Source: Loripinus fragilis (taxonomy: Eukaryota; Mollusca; Bivalvia; Lucinida; Lucinidae). From it: a stretch of 64,000 nucleotides of DNA. Both the position numbers and the translations under genes were made by a program. The first letter of the stretch is position 1; each line of letters starts with the position of its first letter. The stretch covers positions 90,524,913 through 90,588,912 of the forward strand of contig OZ026520.1 in NCBI GenBank assembly GCA_964019695.1. Reading direction: 5' to 3'. The notes below the pieces were generated by a model. The model did no database searches, had not been told where the DNA came from, and worked only from the letters and a program-made list of their open reading frames with translations. Shown here piece by piece: positions 54,796-64,000 of this stretch.

Positions 54796-54985
54796 CAGTA
54801 AAACCTGTGTAAAACGGCCACTCAAAAATGACAAAATAAAGATCTTAATGACAAATGGAAGCTTAATGAAGGTTGAAAGCATTGAAGAATGCTCCCCTTG
54901 GAGCATTCTGCAATACTTTGACCTGTACTAAGCGAAAACAAGTTTCGGTCTTTTTGAGAGTGGCCGTTTTACACAGGTTCTACTG
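54796..54985. mobile_element. Tc1/mariner-type (pogo-like) MITE with TA duplication
   Basis: It begins CAGTAAAACCTGTGTAAAAC and ends GTTTTACACAGGTTCTACTG, flanked by TA on each side (54794-54795, 54986-54987). The 190-base element has no ORF. An internal GAATGCTCC/GGAGCATTC palindrome lies near the centre. Confidence 0.75.
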
Positions 54986-55989
54986 TACATGTCAACGTAG
55001 CTGCACAATCTCTGACATGAGATATTTGTACTTTTCGCATATGCACATGTGTACATATCCAGCAGGGCTAGTTTTAAAGGAGTTCTAGCGATAAGGCGTA
55101 TGATTTTCCCTAGTTGACATGATTACGAACATCAAATTTTCAAATTGCCAAATGTTTTAAAAATTGGTGTAGTTTAGCAGTAAAACATGCATAGTAAGCA
55201 ACAAAATACGCTTCAAAGCGATTTACCATTCACAATACCGTTAAAACGTGCACTTTCTACTCCTACCCTTCATTTTACGACTTTATACTGGGTGCCGTTC
55301 AGACCAGACTTTGAGTATATGCATTACTAGTTTTAACAAGAAATATCTTTAAAAAAGATATTCAGCGGCATTCAAAGGAGAACATACATTTAAAGTCCTG
55401 TTGTAATTGTAAGATATTTTATGCACAATAGATTGGTGTTAGATGCTGATTGATTGGATGAGATGAAAATTGAAGAGTTTGACTCAAAGTATGAGGACGA
55501 TGTCTTTTGCAGATCAAAGGGATACAGTGTATTGTAAGCCTGTTGTATGGATACGGTAAAAATTTGTAATTAGTCTGGAAAGTCAGTTGGTGGAGGAGTT
55601 GCATTGTAAAAGAGAAGTGCAAGTTTAAGCATTGATCTGGCTGCGTAGGTTTCAAAGCCCCTGTTACACTATTGCAGTATTATAAGTAGTTCATAACTAA
55701 GAATGTTTGGAGTTATGGTATATTTTGTATATTTCATGTTTAATATTAAATATAGGGATTAAAAGTAGAATGTGAAGTGGGAAAAACTTTTAATACAAAT
55801 GGTAACTGGAAGTCACTAACTATGAAAGCACCTGATATGTTTAACAAATACAACATTACTTGAGATCATTGTCTAAATAAGTAAATTGTATACACTTGAA
55901 AATAATACAGTTTTAGTCTCATTAATAATGATATTAATCTGGCATAGATCGTTGTATTTATCTACATGCGTAGGCTATTTATAGTTACT
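54986..55989. other. non-coding, nothing recognised
   Basis: The 78-codon minus frame at 55419-55655 has no recognisable features. Confidence 0.35.
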
Positions 55990-56125
55990 TCAAATAAACT
56001 TGGTGGCAGAACATACCGAAATATACCGGAAAGTCGCCGATGGCAACACGTTTTTTGAGACAACTCGTCGACAGATTTTGAGACAATTTGGCGACACTTT
56101 ATGAGACAACGCGACGACACCTTTA
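55990..56125. repeat. short minisatellite, unit TTGAGACAA-TCG-CGACA
   Basis: About four units of 23-27 bases share GAGACAAC or GAGACAAT and CGACA. Confidence 0.5.
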
Positions 56126-56449
56126 ATCTTAGTAAGGCACTGGAAGGGTTTTTAAGGATACAGATATATTGGCCAAAGCCTTAAAGGGATATAAAGAAAA
56201 TCACATACCTTTAATCAATAGGTTAAAAAAGTGAACATTCAGTAAGTTTGGTTGGTTCGGCCGAATTCGGTTCAGTTACAGCTTTTAGACACAACCGGGT
56301 GAAATGGGCAACCAGGGCTGAGCCAGATACTACAAAACAAATAGCCCCAACATCTTTCAAACAAAAGGTGATTATGTTGAACAGGCAATTCCAGACAGAA
56401 TGGAATTCTTTTAAACAGGACCAAAGAAAACTGCTGCGATTTTCTTGAA

Positions 56450-56527
56450 ATGTGACGCCGGTGAGGTTCGAACCCGCGGCCCTTCGGTCTCGAGTCAAGC
56501 ACTTTACCACTGAGCTACTGCGCTCCC
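56450..56527 (-). repeat. SINE family B head, minus strand
   Basis: On the minus strand TAGCTCAGTGG (A box) and GCGGGTTCGAACC (B box) are well kept. The spacing between anticodon and T arms is too long for a tRNA gene, and no SINE body follows. Confidence 0.5.
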
Positions 56528-56780
56528 CTTCCTTAATCATTTTCTAGAAAGAAGTTTGTTAACTTCAATAAGGCGACATTACTTTGTGTTACTCAGAATC
56601 CTATCAAACCTATATGCACAGTCTCGTCATAGCATCTACTGCTGGTTTATACAAGATGATAAAATACTAAATACATGTACGTCGCTCGCTAGAATATTGT
56701 TATATTACAAGATAGATAACGTTCGTACATCATAAATTTGTTCACAGTGAAGGCTCCTCAGACGAGTTCTCGCATCTTAC

Positions 56781-57074
56781 ACGAATCCAGAAAGTTTTGC
56801 CAGAGGGGGTCCGACTTTGATAACGTTTTTTTCTTAGTTGACGAGGGGAGAGACGATCCAAATACCACCATAAGCGGACCAACATCGGCCCGCCAGCAAA
56901 CGCCATTAAAATGGAGTTTCATTGTCGTACCGTTGATGGCTCAACATTGAATGCTGGCTTTGTAACCTCGTGATTTTTCATGGGATCCGGGCCAGTATTG
57001 CTATAACCCTATAGTGTTGTGATTTTTCAGGGGGAGTCCGAACCCCCTGTCCCCCCTCTGGATCCACCCATGCG
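56781..57074. mobile_element. MITE family D, copy 4
   Basis: ACGAATCCAGAAAGTTTTGC at the left, CCCCTCTGGATCCACCCATG at the right; both termini have mutations. Confidence 0.65.
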
Positions 57075-57278
57075 AATATGCACAGTCTCGCCAGAGCCTT
57101 TACTGCTTGTTTATTGAAGAGTTAGAAAACTAAGCACACCTTCCTCGAAAGATGTAGATTGTATCCTCGCGAGCTATATAGCCTACAGGAGTTCGAATAA
57201 AACTCAGTTCTGTTCAATGATCATGCATGTACATCATAAGTCAGATCTCAGTGAAGGCTCAGACGAGTTTGCACATTT

Positions 57279-57527
57279 TGCGCGGATCCAGAAAGTTTTG
57301 CCAGAGGGGGTCCGACTATGACAACGTTTTTTGTTTGTTGTTTTTTCTTAGTTGATGAAGGGAGAGACTGTCGTACCAATGATGTCCCAACATTTAATGC
57401 TGGCTTGGTAACCTTGTGATGTTTTCAGGAGATCCATACCAGTATTGCTAGAAAACCCTATAGTTTTGTGATTTTTCAGGGGGGGGGGGTCCTAACCCCA
57501 TGTCCCCCCTCTGAATCCGCCCATGCG
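57279..57527. mobile_element. MITE family D, copy 5
   Basis: TGCGCGGATCCAGAAAG at the left, CCCTCTGAATCCGCCCATG at the right. The middle is shortened relative to copy 3. Confidence 0.65.
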
Positions 57528-57830
57528 CATACGCACAGTCTGGGTCCAGACCCCATCTCCCCCCTCTGAATCCGCCCATGCGCATACGCACAGTCTCGCC
57601 AGAGCCTTTACTGCTTGTTTACTGAAGGTAGTGGATATGCAAGTTAGAAAATTAAGCACGCCTTCTCCGAAAGATGTAGATTGTATTCCTTGCGAGCTCT
57701 ATAGCCTACAGGATTTCGAATAAAACTTTGTTCTGTTCAATGGTCATACATGTACATGTACATCATTAGTCAGTTCATAGTTAAGACTCAGACGAGCTTG
57801 CACATATGCGCAGTCTCGCTAGAGCCTTTA

Positions 57831-58620
57831 TAGGCGCGTTGCTGAATTTCATATGAGGCTTACTTTTTGAGAAAACTTACCTCATCGTCATAAAGGATGA
57901 AACCGATCTCAAATCAAAACTAAATGCCTCTACTTTATTTTTGATTGGGTCGTACGTTCGAAAATTGGTAGCGTCATATCTAAAAAGGGAGGGATAACTC
58001 TATCCTTGCAAAAATGGGAATTGTGAAGTACGAATTTCGAATCGATTTTTTGCAGTGTTAAAACATTATTTTTTCATAAATTATTTCATTTTCTAAAATC
58101 AATTTAACTTTTATTTATTTTCAAATCAAATTTGGCTCATTTTCTTTATTTGCAGATATAGCTAATGAAGGATAACTCTTACTCCCCTATAAAATAGAAC
58201 ATTTCCCTCGATATCATTTCTGATAATACCGTTATTTTTGGTAAAAATGCGTAAAACTTGATCAATTCGACGAAACATATAAATTTGCTATTCAAAAACA
58301 TGATTAACAGCATTCTGACATGCTTGACGGCTCGGTAAAACGCTTGCAAAGTTGCTACCCCCGTGTGAAAAATACTCTGTTTTCGTGCATTTCACCAATA
58401 CACTTGATATACTATTAGGCGCAGTCTCTGAATGCTTTTGAGAGAATTTACCTCGTCGTCCTAAAGGATGAAACTAGTCTTCACTTGAAGATAAATGTCT
58501 ACACTTAATTTTTTGGTGGTCGCACACTCAGAAATTGGTAGCGCCATATTGAAAAAGGGGAGATAACTTTATACTCGCAGAAAACAGAATCACGAAATAC
58601 GAATTTTAAAAGTATCAAGT
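57831..58620. repeat. left terminal inverted repeat of the 5.4 kb element
   Basis: A segment of about 175 bases (CTTACCTCATCGTC, AAAGGATGAAAC, AAATTGGTAGCG, GATAACTCTAT) at 57867-58040 recurs in the same orientation at 58436-58610, so the arm has an A-B-A' plan. Confidence 0.7.
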
Positions 58621-59499
58621 ATGGACTTATTTCTGAAGACAAAGGGTCTGACACATTTCTTTAAGGTAATTTGGTATGCTAAATTCGAAAACCAATGTTT
58701 GCAAGCTGAGAAATGGCGTCTTACTGAGCTTATTTGCATGTTTTCAAGATGGCCGCCAAAATCATACAGAATCTTACATTGTTGTTGATTCATTGTTTAA
58801 TGTACCTCGGAATATTTGTGGGGTTTCTGTGTTGGTCTTTGTTTTATTATGCATCTATTTGTGTTCTTTCTATTTTTGTTAACACCTTGAAGAGGAAGAG
58901 AATGATAGTTGCTTTGCTTTAATTGTCTTCCTGGTGTCTTGTGACTGTAAGTGTTCTGTTCCTCTTCCGCACGATGCCATGGGTTGATCTGCAGTAGTGA
59001 TTGTGTTTTTTCCTGTTTATACTCACTTACTTTTTGCGTATCTAGTGTCCAGCTATTGTAATAAATGTTTCATTCATAGCACTATTTTGGACTAGGTTCA
59101 AGCTTTTAAAGTGATAAACGAGAAAAGAGTTTTGAGAATCAACAAGTAGCTTTGATTTAACTGTCGTCATAATGTCCATTCTTCCTAGCAATACCCACAA
59201 AATGTGTTACACTATCTATATATCAAAAGTAAAAGCATTTAAATTCCTTAGTACCCAATGGTCGAATTAGACCAGCCTTGCGTCCTCAGGACAACTTCTC
59301 ATGGGCGTCAAATTGTTTTGTGGGACCGCCTTCAATAGGTAAAAGCATTGCCCTCAAAATAACCCCATTTGAGCTATGTGAAATTGTGTGGTTTCCATGG
59401 CAACAAACAATGCGCTTCAAAACAGTTGGGTATGTCCCTACAAATTACTTATATCTCAGCAGAAACTCATCCTAAAGTACTAACTCGATAAAAAACAAA
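58621..59499. other. interior, non-coding
   Basis: 58900-59045 resembles 47700-47800 (GATGCCATGGG, ACTCACTTACT). Frames of 62-68 codons here have no recognised features. Confidence 0.35.
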
Positions 59500-62290
59500 A
59501 GTAAGACAGCAGCTTCATTCAGCGGTAAAGTATGCTAGTGGGCAAATTTGCATATTCATGAAAATTAATGAATACATTAGGAAATCATAAAAAATAAAAA
59601 AGGTGTACCCACAAAGATACTTACACGCAGCTGCGAATTATTTTAGGCAACCACTCTTGGTACCAAATAATGCCAAATCACTGCACTTTTACCAAATTGT
59701 CCATTTAGCAAATTTTCTAACATTCTCACTCATAAAAATTAATCAAAATATAAGAAATAAGAGAAAATTTTGGAAAAAATTAAAGGGGTGTACTTACAAA
59801 ATTACGCATATGTCAGTTGCTATTTATCCTATTCTCAAATTAAAGCCTAGAACTAAATTTTATTATTCTGTGTTCTTCTTTCTTTTTAATGCTTTCTTAT
59901 ACATTCATGAGACAAGCAAATGAGATCATTTGTATACTCATCATAGGTCTCAACTTTTATTTGGTACCATGGTTGGTAGTCCAGGATATATGGCAGCTGA
60001 AATATAGGTTATTTTGTAGGTCAATAAACTTTAGTTTTCTACTATTTTTGACTTATTCTTTTTATGTGTTCATTAATATTCGTGAATATAAAAATTAGAT
60101 ATTTCGAATACCTATAGTCATAGGGTCACATACCTGTATCTCTACTATTATTTGGTACCAAGTTTTGTAGTCTAGGATAGTAAGCAGCTGGTGTAGAGGT
60201 AATTTGGAAGAGATACCACCTTAATTAATCTACCAATTTTGTCTTATTTCTTATTTTCAAATTAATATTTATGGGTATTCAAATTAGATCATTTGTTTAT
60301 TTAATCATTTTCATCAAATGAAAATGTCTCAACTTTTATTTAGTACCTAGTTTTGAAGTTAATCATAGTTAGCAGCTGACTTAGTGGTTATTTTGAACGT
60401 CAATCACCTTATTTTTCTACAAGTTTCCTCTTATTTCTTAAGTATTCATTAATATTCATGAATATATTCAAATAAGATAATTTGTAAATTTAATCAGTTT
60501 GGTCAAAATGCAATGTCTCAACTTGAATTTGGTACTAAGTTTTGCAGTCTACGATAGTTGGCAGTAGAAATATAGGTAATTTTGTAGCTATACCCCCTTA
60601 TTTTTTCTATCCATTTTATCTTATTTCTTATGCATTTATTCATATTCATGAATATTTAAACTATAAAATTCGTATATTTTATCATTTTGACCAAATGGCT
60701 ACGTCTCAACTTTTATTTGATAGTAAGTTTTGTAAGATAGGATAATTATCAGCTAGCGTCATGTTAATTTTGTAGGTATACCACCTTAATTTTTTTACCA
60801 ATTTTGTCTTGTTTCTTATGTTTACATTAATATTCATGAATATTTAAATTAAATAATTAGTATATTTTATCATCTTAGTGAAATGATTATGTCTCAACTG
60901 TCATTGGGTACCAATTTTTATAGTCTAGGATAGTTTTCAGCTGGAGTACATGTAAGTTTGTAGGTATACCCCCTTAATATTTCTACCAATTTAGTCTTAT
61001 TTCTTATGTTTACATTAATATTCATGAATATTTAAATTAGAAAATTCGCATATTTAATAATTTTGGTTAAATGGCAAAGTCTCAACTTTTATTTGGTACC
61101 AAATTTTATAGTCTAGTCTAATAAACAGCAGACATATAGGACATTTTGTAGGTATACCACCTTCATTTTTCTACCAATTTTCTCTTATTTATACTTTTTA
61201 CATTAATATTCATGAATATTCAAATTAGTTTCTTCGTATATTGTAATCATTTTGGTCAAAATACAATGTCTCAGCTTTAATTTGGTACCAAGTTTTGTAG
61301 TCTCCGATAGTTAGCAGTAGATATATAGGTAATTTTGAAAGTATACCACCTTAATTTTTAACCAATTTTCTCTTGTCTCTTATGCTTTCATTAATATTCA
61401 TGAATATTTAAATTAGATAATTCGTATATTTCATCATTTTGATCAAATGGCTATGTCTCCTCTTTTATTTGGTACCATGTTTTGTAAGATAGGATAGTTA
61501 GCAGCTAGCGTACTGGTAATTTTTAAAGTATACCACCTTTATTTTTCTACAAATTTTGTTTTATGTCTTATGTTTACATTAAATTAGATAATTCGCATAT
61601 TTAATCATTTTAGTCAAATGGCAATGCCTCAACTTTTATTTGGTACCAAGTTTTGTAGTCTAGGCTAGTACGCAGCAGACATATAGGACATTTTGTAGGT
61701 ATACCCCCTTAATTTTTAATCATTTTAGTCAAATGGCAATGTCTCAACTTTTATTTGGTACCAAGTTTTGTAGTCTAGGCTAGTACGCAGCAGACATATA
61801 GGACATTTTGTAGGTATACCCCCTTAATTTTTCTACCATTTTTTTCTTATCTCTTACGTTTACATTAATATTCATGAATATTTAAATGAGATAATTCGTA
61901 TATTTAATCATTTTAGTCAAATGGCTTTGTCTCAATTTTTATTGGGTACCAAATCTTGTAGGATAAGATATTTAGCAGCTGGTGTAGTGGTAATTTTGTA
62001 GATACACCCCTTAATTTTTCGGCCAATTTTCTCTCATTTCGTATGTTTTCATTAATATTCATGAGTATGCAAATTAGATAATTCGTATATCTATTCAGTT
62101 GGTTATTTTACTAATGTCTCAACTTTAATTTGGTACCACAATTCTTAGTCTGGAATGATAAACAGCGACATATAGGTAATTTTGTAGGTGACACCCCTTA
62201 ATTTATTCTACAATTTTTCTCAATACTTACGTTTTCATTGATATTATTGAATATGCAAATTAGATAATATTAATATCTAATAAGAGTGTC
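59500..62290. repeat. 187-bp satellite array with an orientation switch
   Basis: About 14 units. Each carries ATTAATATTCATGAATATT, ATAATTCGTATATTTAATCA, TGTCTCAACTTTTATTTGGT, CCAAGTTTTGTAGTCTAGG and TAATTTTGTAGGTATACC. Two diverged units at 59520-59840 are inverted and the rest (59890-62290) are plus. Between 61600 and 61835 a segment of about 113 bases is duplicated almost perfectly. Confidence 0.85.
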
Positions 62291-62464
62291 ATATTGCTGT
62301 TTCTGAAATTCTATTTTATCTATCTAAGAAAGAAAGACTAGACATTTCAAACAGATATACTTTTGTGTGAGTAAAAGTAAAAAAAAAAAAAAAAGAAGAG
62401 AAGCAATATTTCAAGGAGGTACTTAACGACGCTCATCTATGCTGGTTTTACATTATTTCTAGTA

Positions 62465-63196
62465 CCAGAGTTACTTCCCCATTTTATGAATGACGATACT
62501 CGATTTTAACGTACAATCCTCACAAATTGATAGTACAGATATATTTATCTTTAATTGAGCCATATATCATCATTTAGGACGCTAATGTAAGTTTCTCCAA
62601 AAGTAAATCAGCGAATCTCCTATGCTCGTATCAAGTGTATTGGAAAAATGCATTAAAACGCTGTTTTTCGACACAGGGGTGGCAACTTAAGAAGCAAATA
62701 TCTGAGCCGTCAGGCATATCAGGATGCGGTAAATCATGTTTTTGAAAAGCGAAAAGACAATTGTTTTAGAAATTATGAAGTTTTGCGGGTTCTGATTAAA
62801 AATAACGGTATTACAAGGAATAATATAGAGGAAAATATGAAATTAAATAGGGTAGTAAGAGTTATCCCCCTAAAAAACTATGTTTAAATTGATAAAAATC
62901 AATAAAACTCATACAAATATAAATGACAGTAAATTTACTTTTAGAAAATAAAATAATTTGCGAAAAAGAACGTCTTTTTGTCAATACAAAATCAGTTTAA
63001 AAACCGTACTTCACGTTTCCGTTTTTTGCAAACATTGAGTTATCTCCCCATTTTTTAATATGATGCTACCAATTTTTGAGCGTACGACCCAATCAGAAAT
63101 AAAGTAGAGTCATTCATCTTGAATTTAAGACCTGTTTCATCCTTTATGACGATGAGGTAAGTTTTTTCGAAAATTTGAATCTCAGCAACGCGCCTA
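62465..63196. repeat. right terminal inverted repeat of the 5.4 kb element
   Basis: Reverse complement of the left arm, including the internal A-B-A' plan (TTATGACGATGAGGTAAG near 63145, its diverged partner near 62575). A poly-A run (62382-62395) and unrelated sequence separate it from the satellite. Confidence 0.7.
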
Positions 63197-63199
63197 TTA

Positions 63200-63519
63200 C
63201 AGTATATTGTTTGTATACAATATAACATGGTTTCTATCACATCACAAGACATGAAGGGTACATAGGACTCAGAAAAAAATAGAGTTCAGTTAAATAATAA
63301 AAAATCCTGTATTAGTGCAGGTAATCGTCATATTTGCTGGCATCAATGACATCATACATGGATGGATTATAAACACAGTAATATTTCCCAAAGCATGTAA
63401 TAGGCTGTGGGAACCCCACTGCACTATGGATGACGCACCCTCAAATCAGAAAATAAATTTGTTTTCAAAGTTTTAGTTTTGTTCTAAATTTCGGGAAAGG
63501 CGTCATTTCCATTGATTAA
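63200..63519. other. non-coding
   Basis: Nothing is recognised. Confidence 0.3.
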
Positions 63520-63790
63520 ATGCTCTCGCATTCAGTAAACAAGCAGTAAAGGCCCTGGCGAGACTGTGCGTATGCGCAAACTCGTCTGAGCCTTCACTGT
63601 GAACAAATTTATGATAAACGAACGTTATCTATCTTGTAATATAACCATATTCTAGCTAGTGTCATTAGATGAGCGACGAGGTTAATGTATAAAGTTTATC
63701 ATCTTGTATAAACCAGCAGTAGAGGCTATGGCGAGACTGTGCATATGCGCAGACTCGTCTTGGCCGACACTGTGAAACATATGACGAAAA
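63520..63790. repeat. inverted relatives of the 56600-57827 segments
   Basis: TAAACAAGCAGTAAAGGCC, GAGACTGTGCGTATGCGC and ACTCGTCTGAGCC are the reverse complement of words in the left-hand block. A second unit begins at 63705. Confidence 0.6.
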
Positions 63791-63866
63791 ACCGTTGCTA
63801 ATGTTGTTGGCGTTTGCAAAAAAAACAAAGGCACAGACCAGCCGACGCATCGGCGCATTAGCTGTG

Positions 63867-63867
63867 C

Positions 63868-63927
<60 letters not shown>

Positions 63928-63930
63928 ATA
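63867..63930. repeat. (TAAA)n microsatellite
   Basis: About 15 uninterrupted TAAA units. The (FIYL)-type minus frame across it is an artefact. Confidence 0.9.
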
Positions 63931-64000
63931 CTAGATTCTGAGTAACACAAATTAATGTTGAGCTCATTGAAGTTCACAAAATTCTTGGCACTAATTGATC

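Larger units (their letters stand above)
56600..57827. repeat. segmental repeat block, about 270-bp units with nested MITEs
   Basis: The segment with CACAGTCTCGCCAGAGCCTT, CTGCTTGTTTA, GAAAGATGTAGATTGTAT and AGCCTACAGGA occurs at 57077 and again at 57590; a more distant one starts at 56615. Each is followed by a TCAGACGAG stretch. Family D MITEs sit between them. A 64-base piece ending CACAGTCTGGGTCCAGACCC is duplicated at 57528-57590. Confidence 0.65.
57831..63196. mobile_element. 5.4 kb non-autonomous element with long terminal inverted repeats
   Basis: It begins TAGGCGCGTTGCTGA and ends TCAGCAACGCGCCTA. TTA lies immediately outside on each side (57828-57830, 63197-63199). The inverted arms are about 0.75 kb. 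A 3-base TTA duplication fits PIF/Harbinger, which uses TWA, but no transposase is encoded and the assignment is tentative. The interior is mainly a 187-bp satellite. Confidence 0.7.

Noticed and set aside
56450..56527. Functional tRNA gene on the minus strand
   Set aside because: A and B boxes are good but the spacing and T stem do not fit a tRNA; it matches the SINE family B head.
59500..62290. CRISPR-like array
   Set aside because: Units of 187 bp are contiguous with no unique spacers, and the DNA is eukaryotic.
63665..63967. 100-codon minus-strand frame with a Phe-Ile-Tyr-Leu repeat
   Set aside because: It reads through the (TAAA)n microsatellite.

Overview
The window looks like repeat-rich intergenic DNA from a marine invertebrate, most probably a heterodont bivalve. 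This rests on the AT-rich sequence, the absence of any recognisable host exon, tRNA-headed SINEs, dense MITE families with palindromic arms, and recurring short palindromes. The organism is inferred from general character, not from a diagnostic gene. No host protein-coding gene could be supported. The only convincing coding sequence belongs to Penelope-like retroelements (PLEs).

Layout. 1-6092: non-coding DNA with two MITEs (1027-1497, 1909-2377), a short tandem repeat, and the left copy of a 1.07 kb inverted repeat (4223-5316) that contains a tRNA-like promoter. 6106-17441: an 11.3 kb PLE cluster flanked by a perfect 13-bp direct repeat (6093-6105 and 17442-17454). It holds one 5'-truncated copy on the minus strand, then a 5'-truncated copy and two more copies head-to-tail on the plus strand with a 3753-bp period. 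17455-34000: mixed repeats, including the right copy of the 1.07 kb inverted repeat (22600-23640), SINEs, MITEs and several long fold-back hairpins. 34000-45670: more of the same, with (TG)n and (GAT)n microsatellites. 45677-47675: a 2 kb homopurine minisatellite. 51293-52440: an array of short hairpin units that switches orientation. 56600-57827: a segmentally repeated block with two nested MITEs. 57831-63196: a 5.4 kb element with about 0.75 kb terminal inverted repeats, a TTA target duplication and a core of 187-bp satellite units.

How the PLE works. Each full unit encodes ORF1 (basic, coiled-coil-like) and ORF2 (reverse transcriptase plus zinc-finger and GIY-YIG endonuclease). ORF2 has no AUG before residue 146. 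Its frame overlaps the end of ORF1 by 235 nt in the -1 register, and the overlap contains a canonical A-AAA-AAG slip heptamer. Each unit junction carries a type I hammerhead ribozyme motif with a palindromic stem III, and each 3' UTR carries a 106-nt hairpin.

The most unusual non-PLE observation is a set of fold-back hairpins whose arms differ from one another but which share the apical motif CTCGGCAAGCCTCG (six sites).
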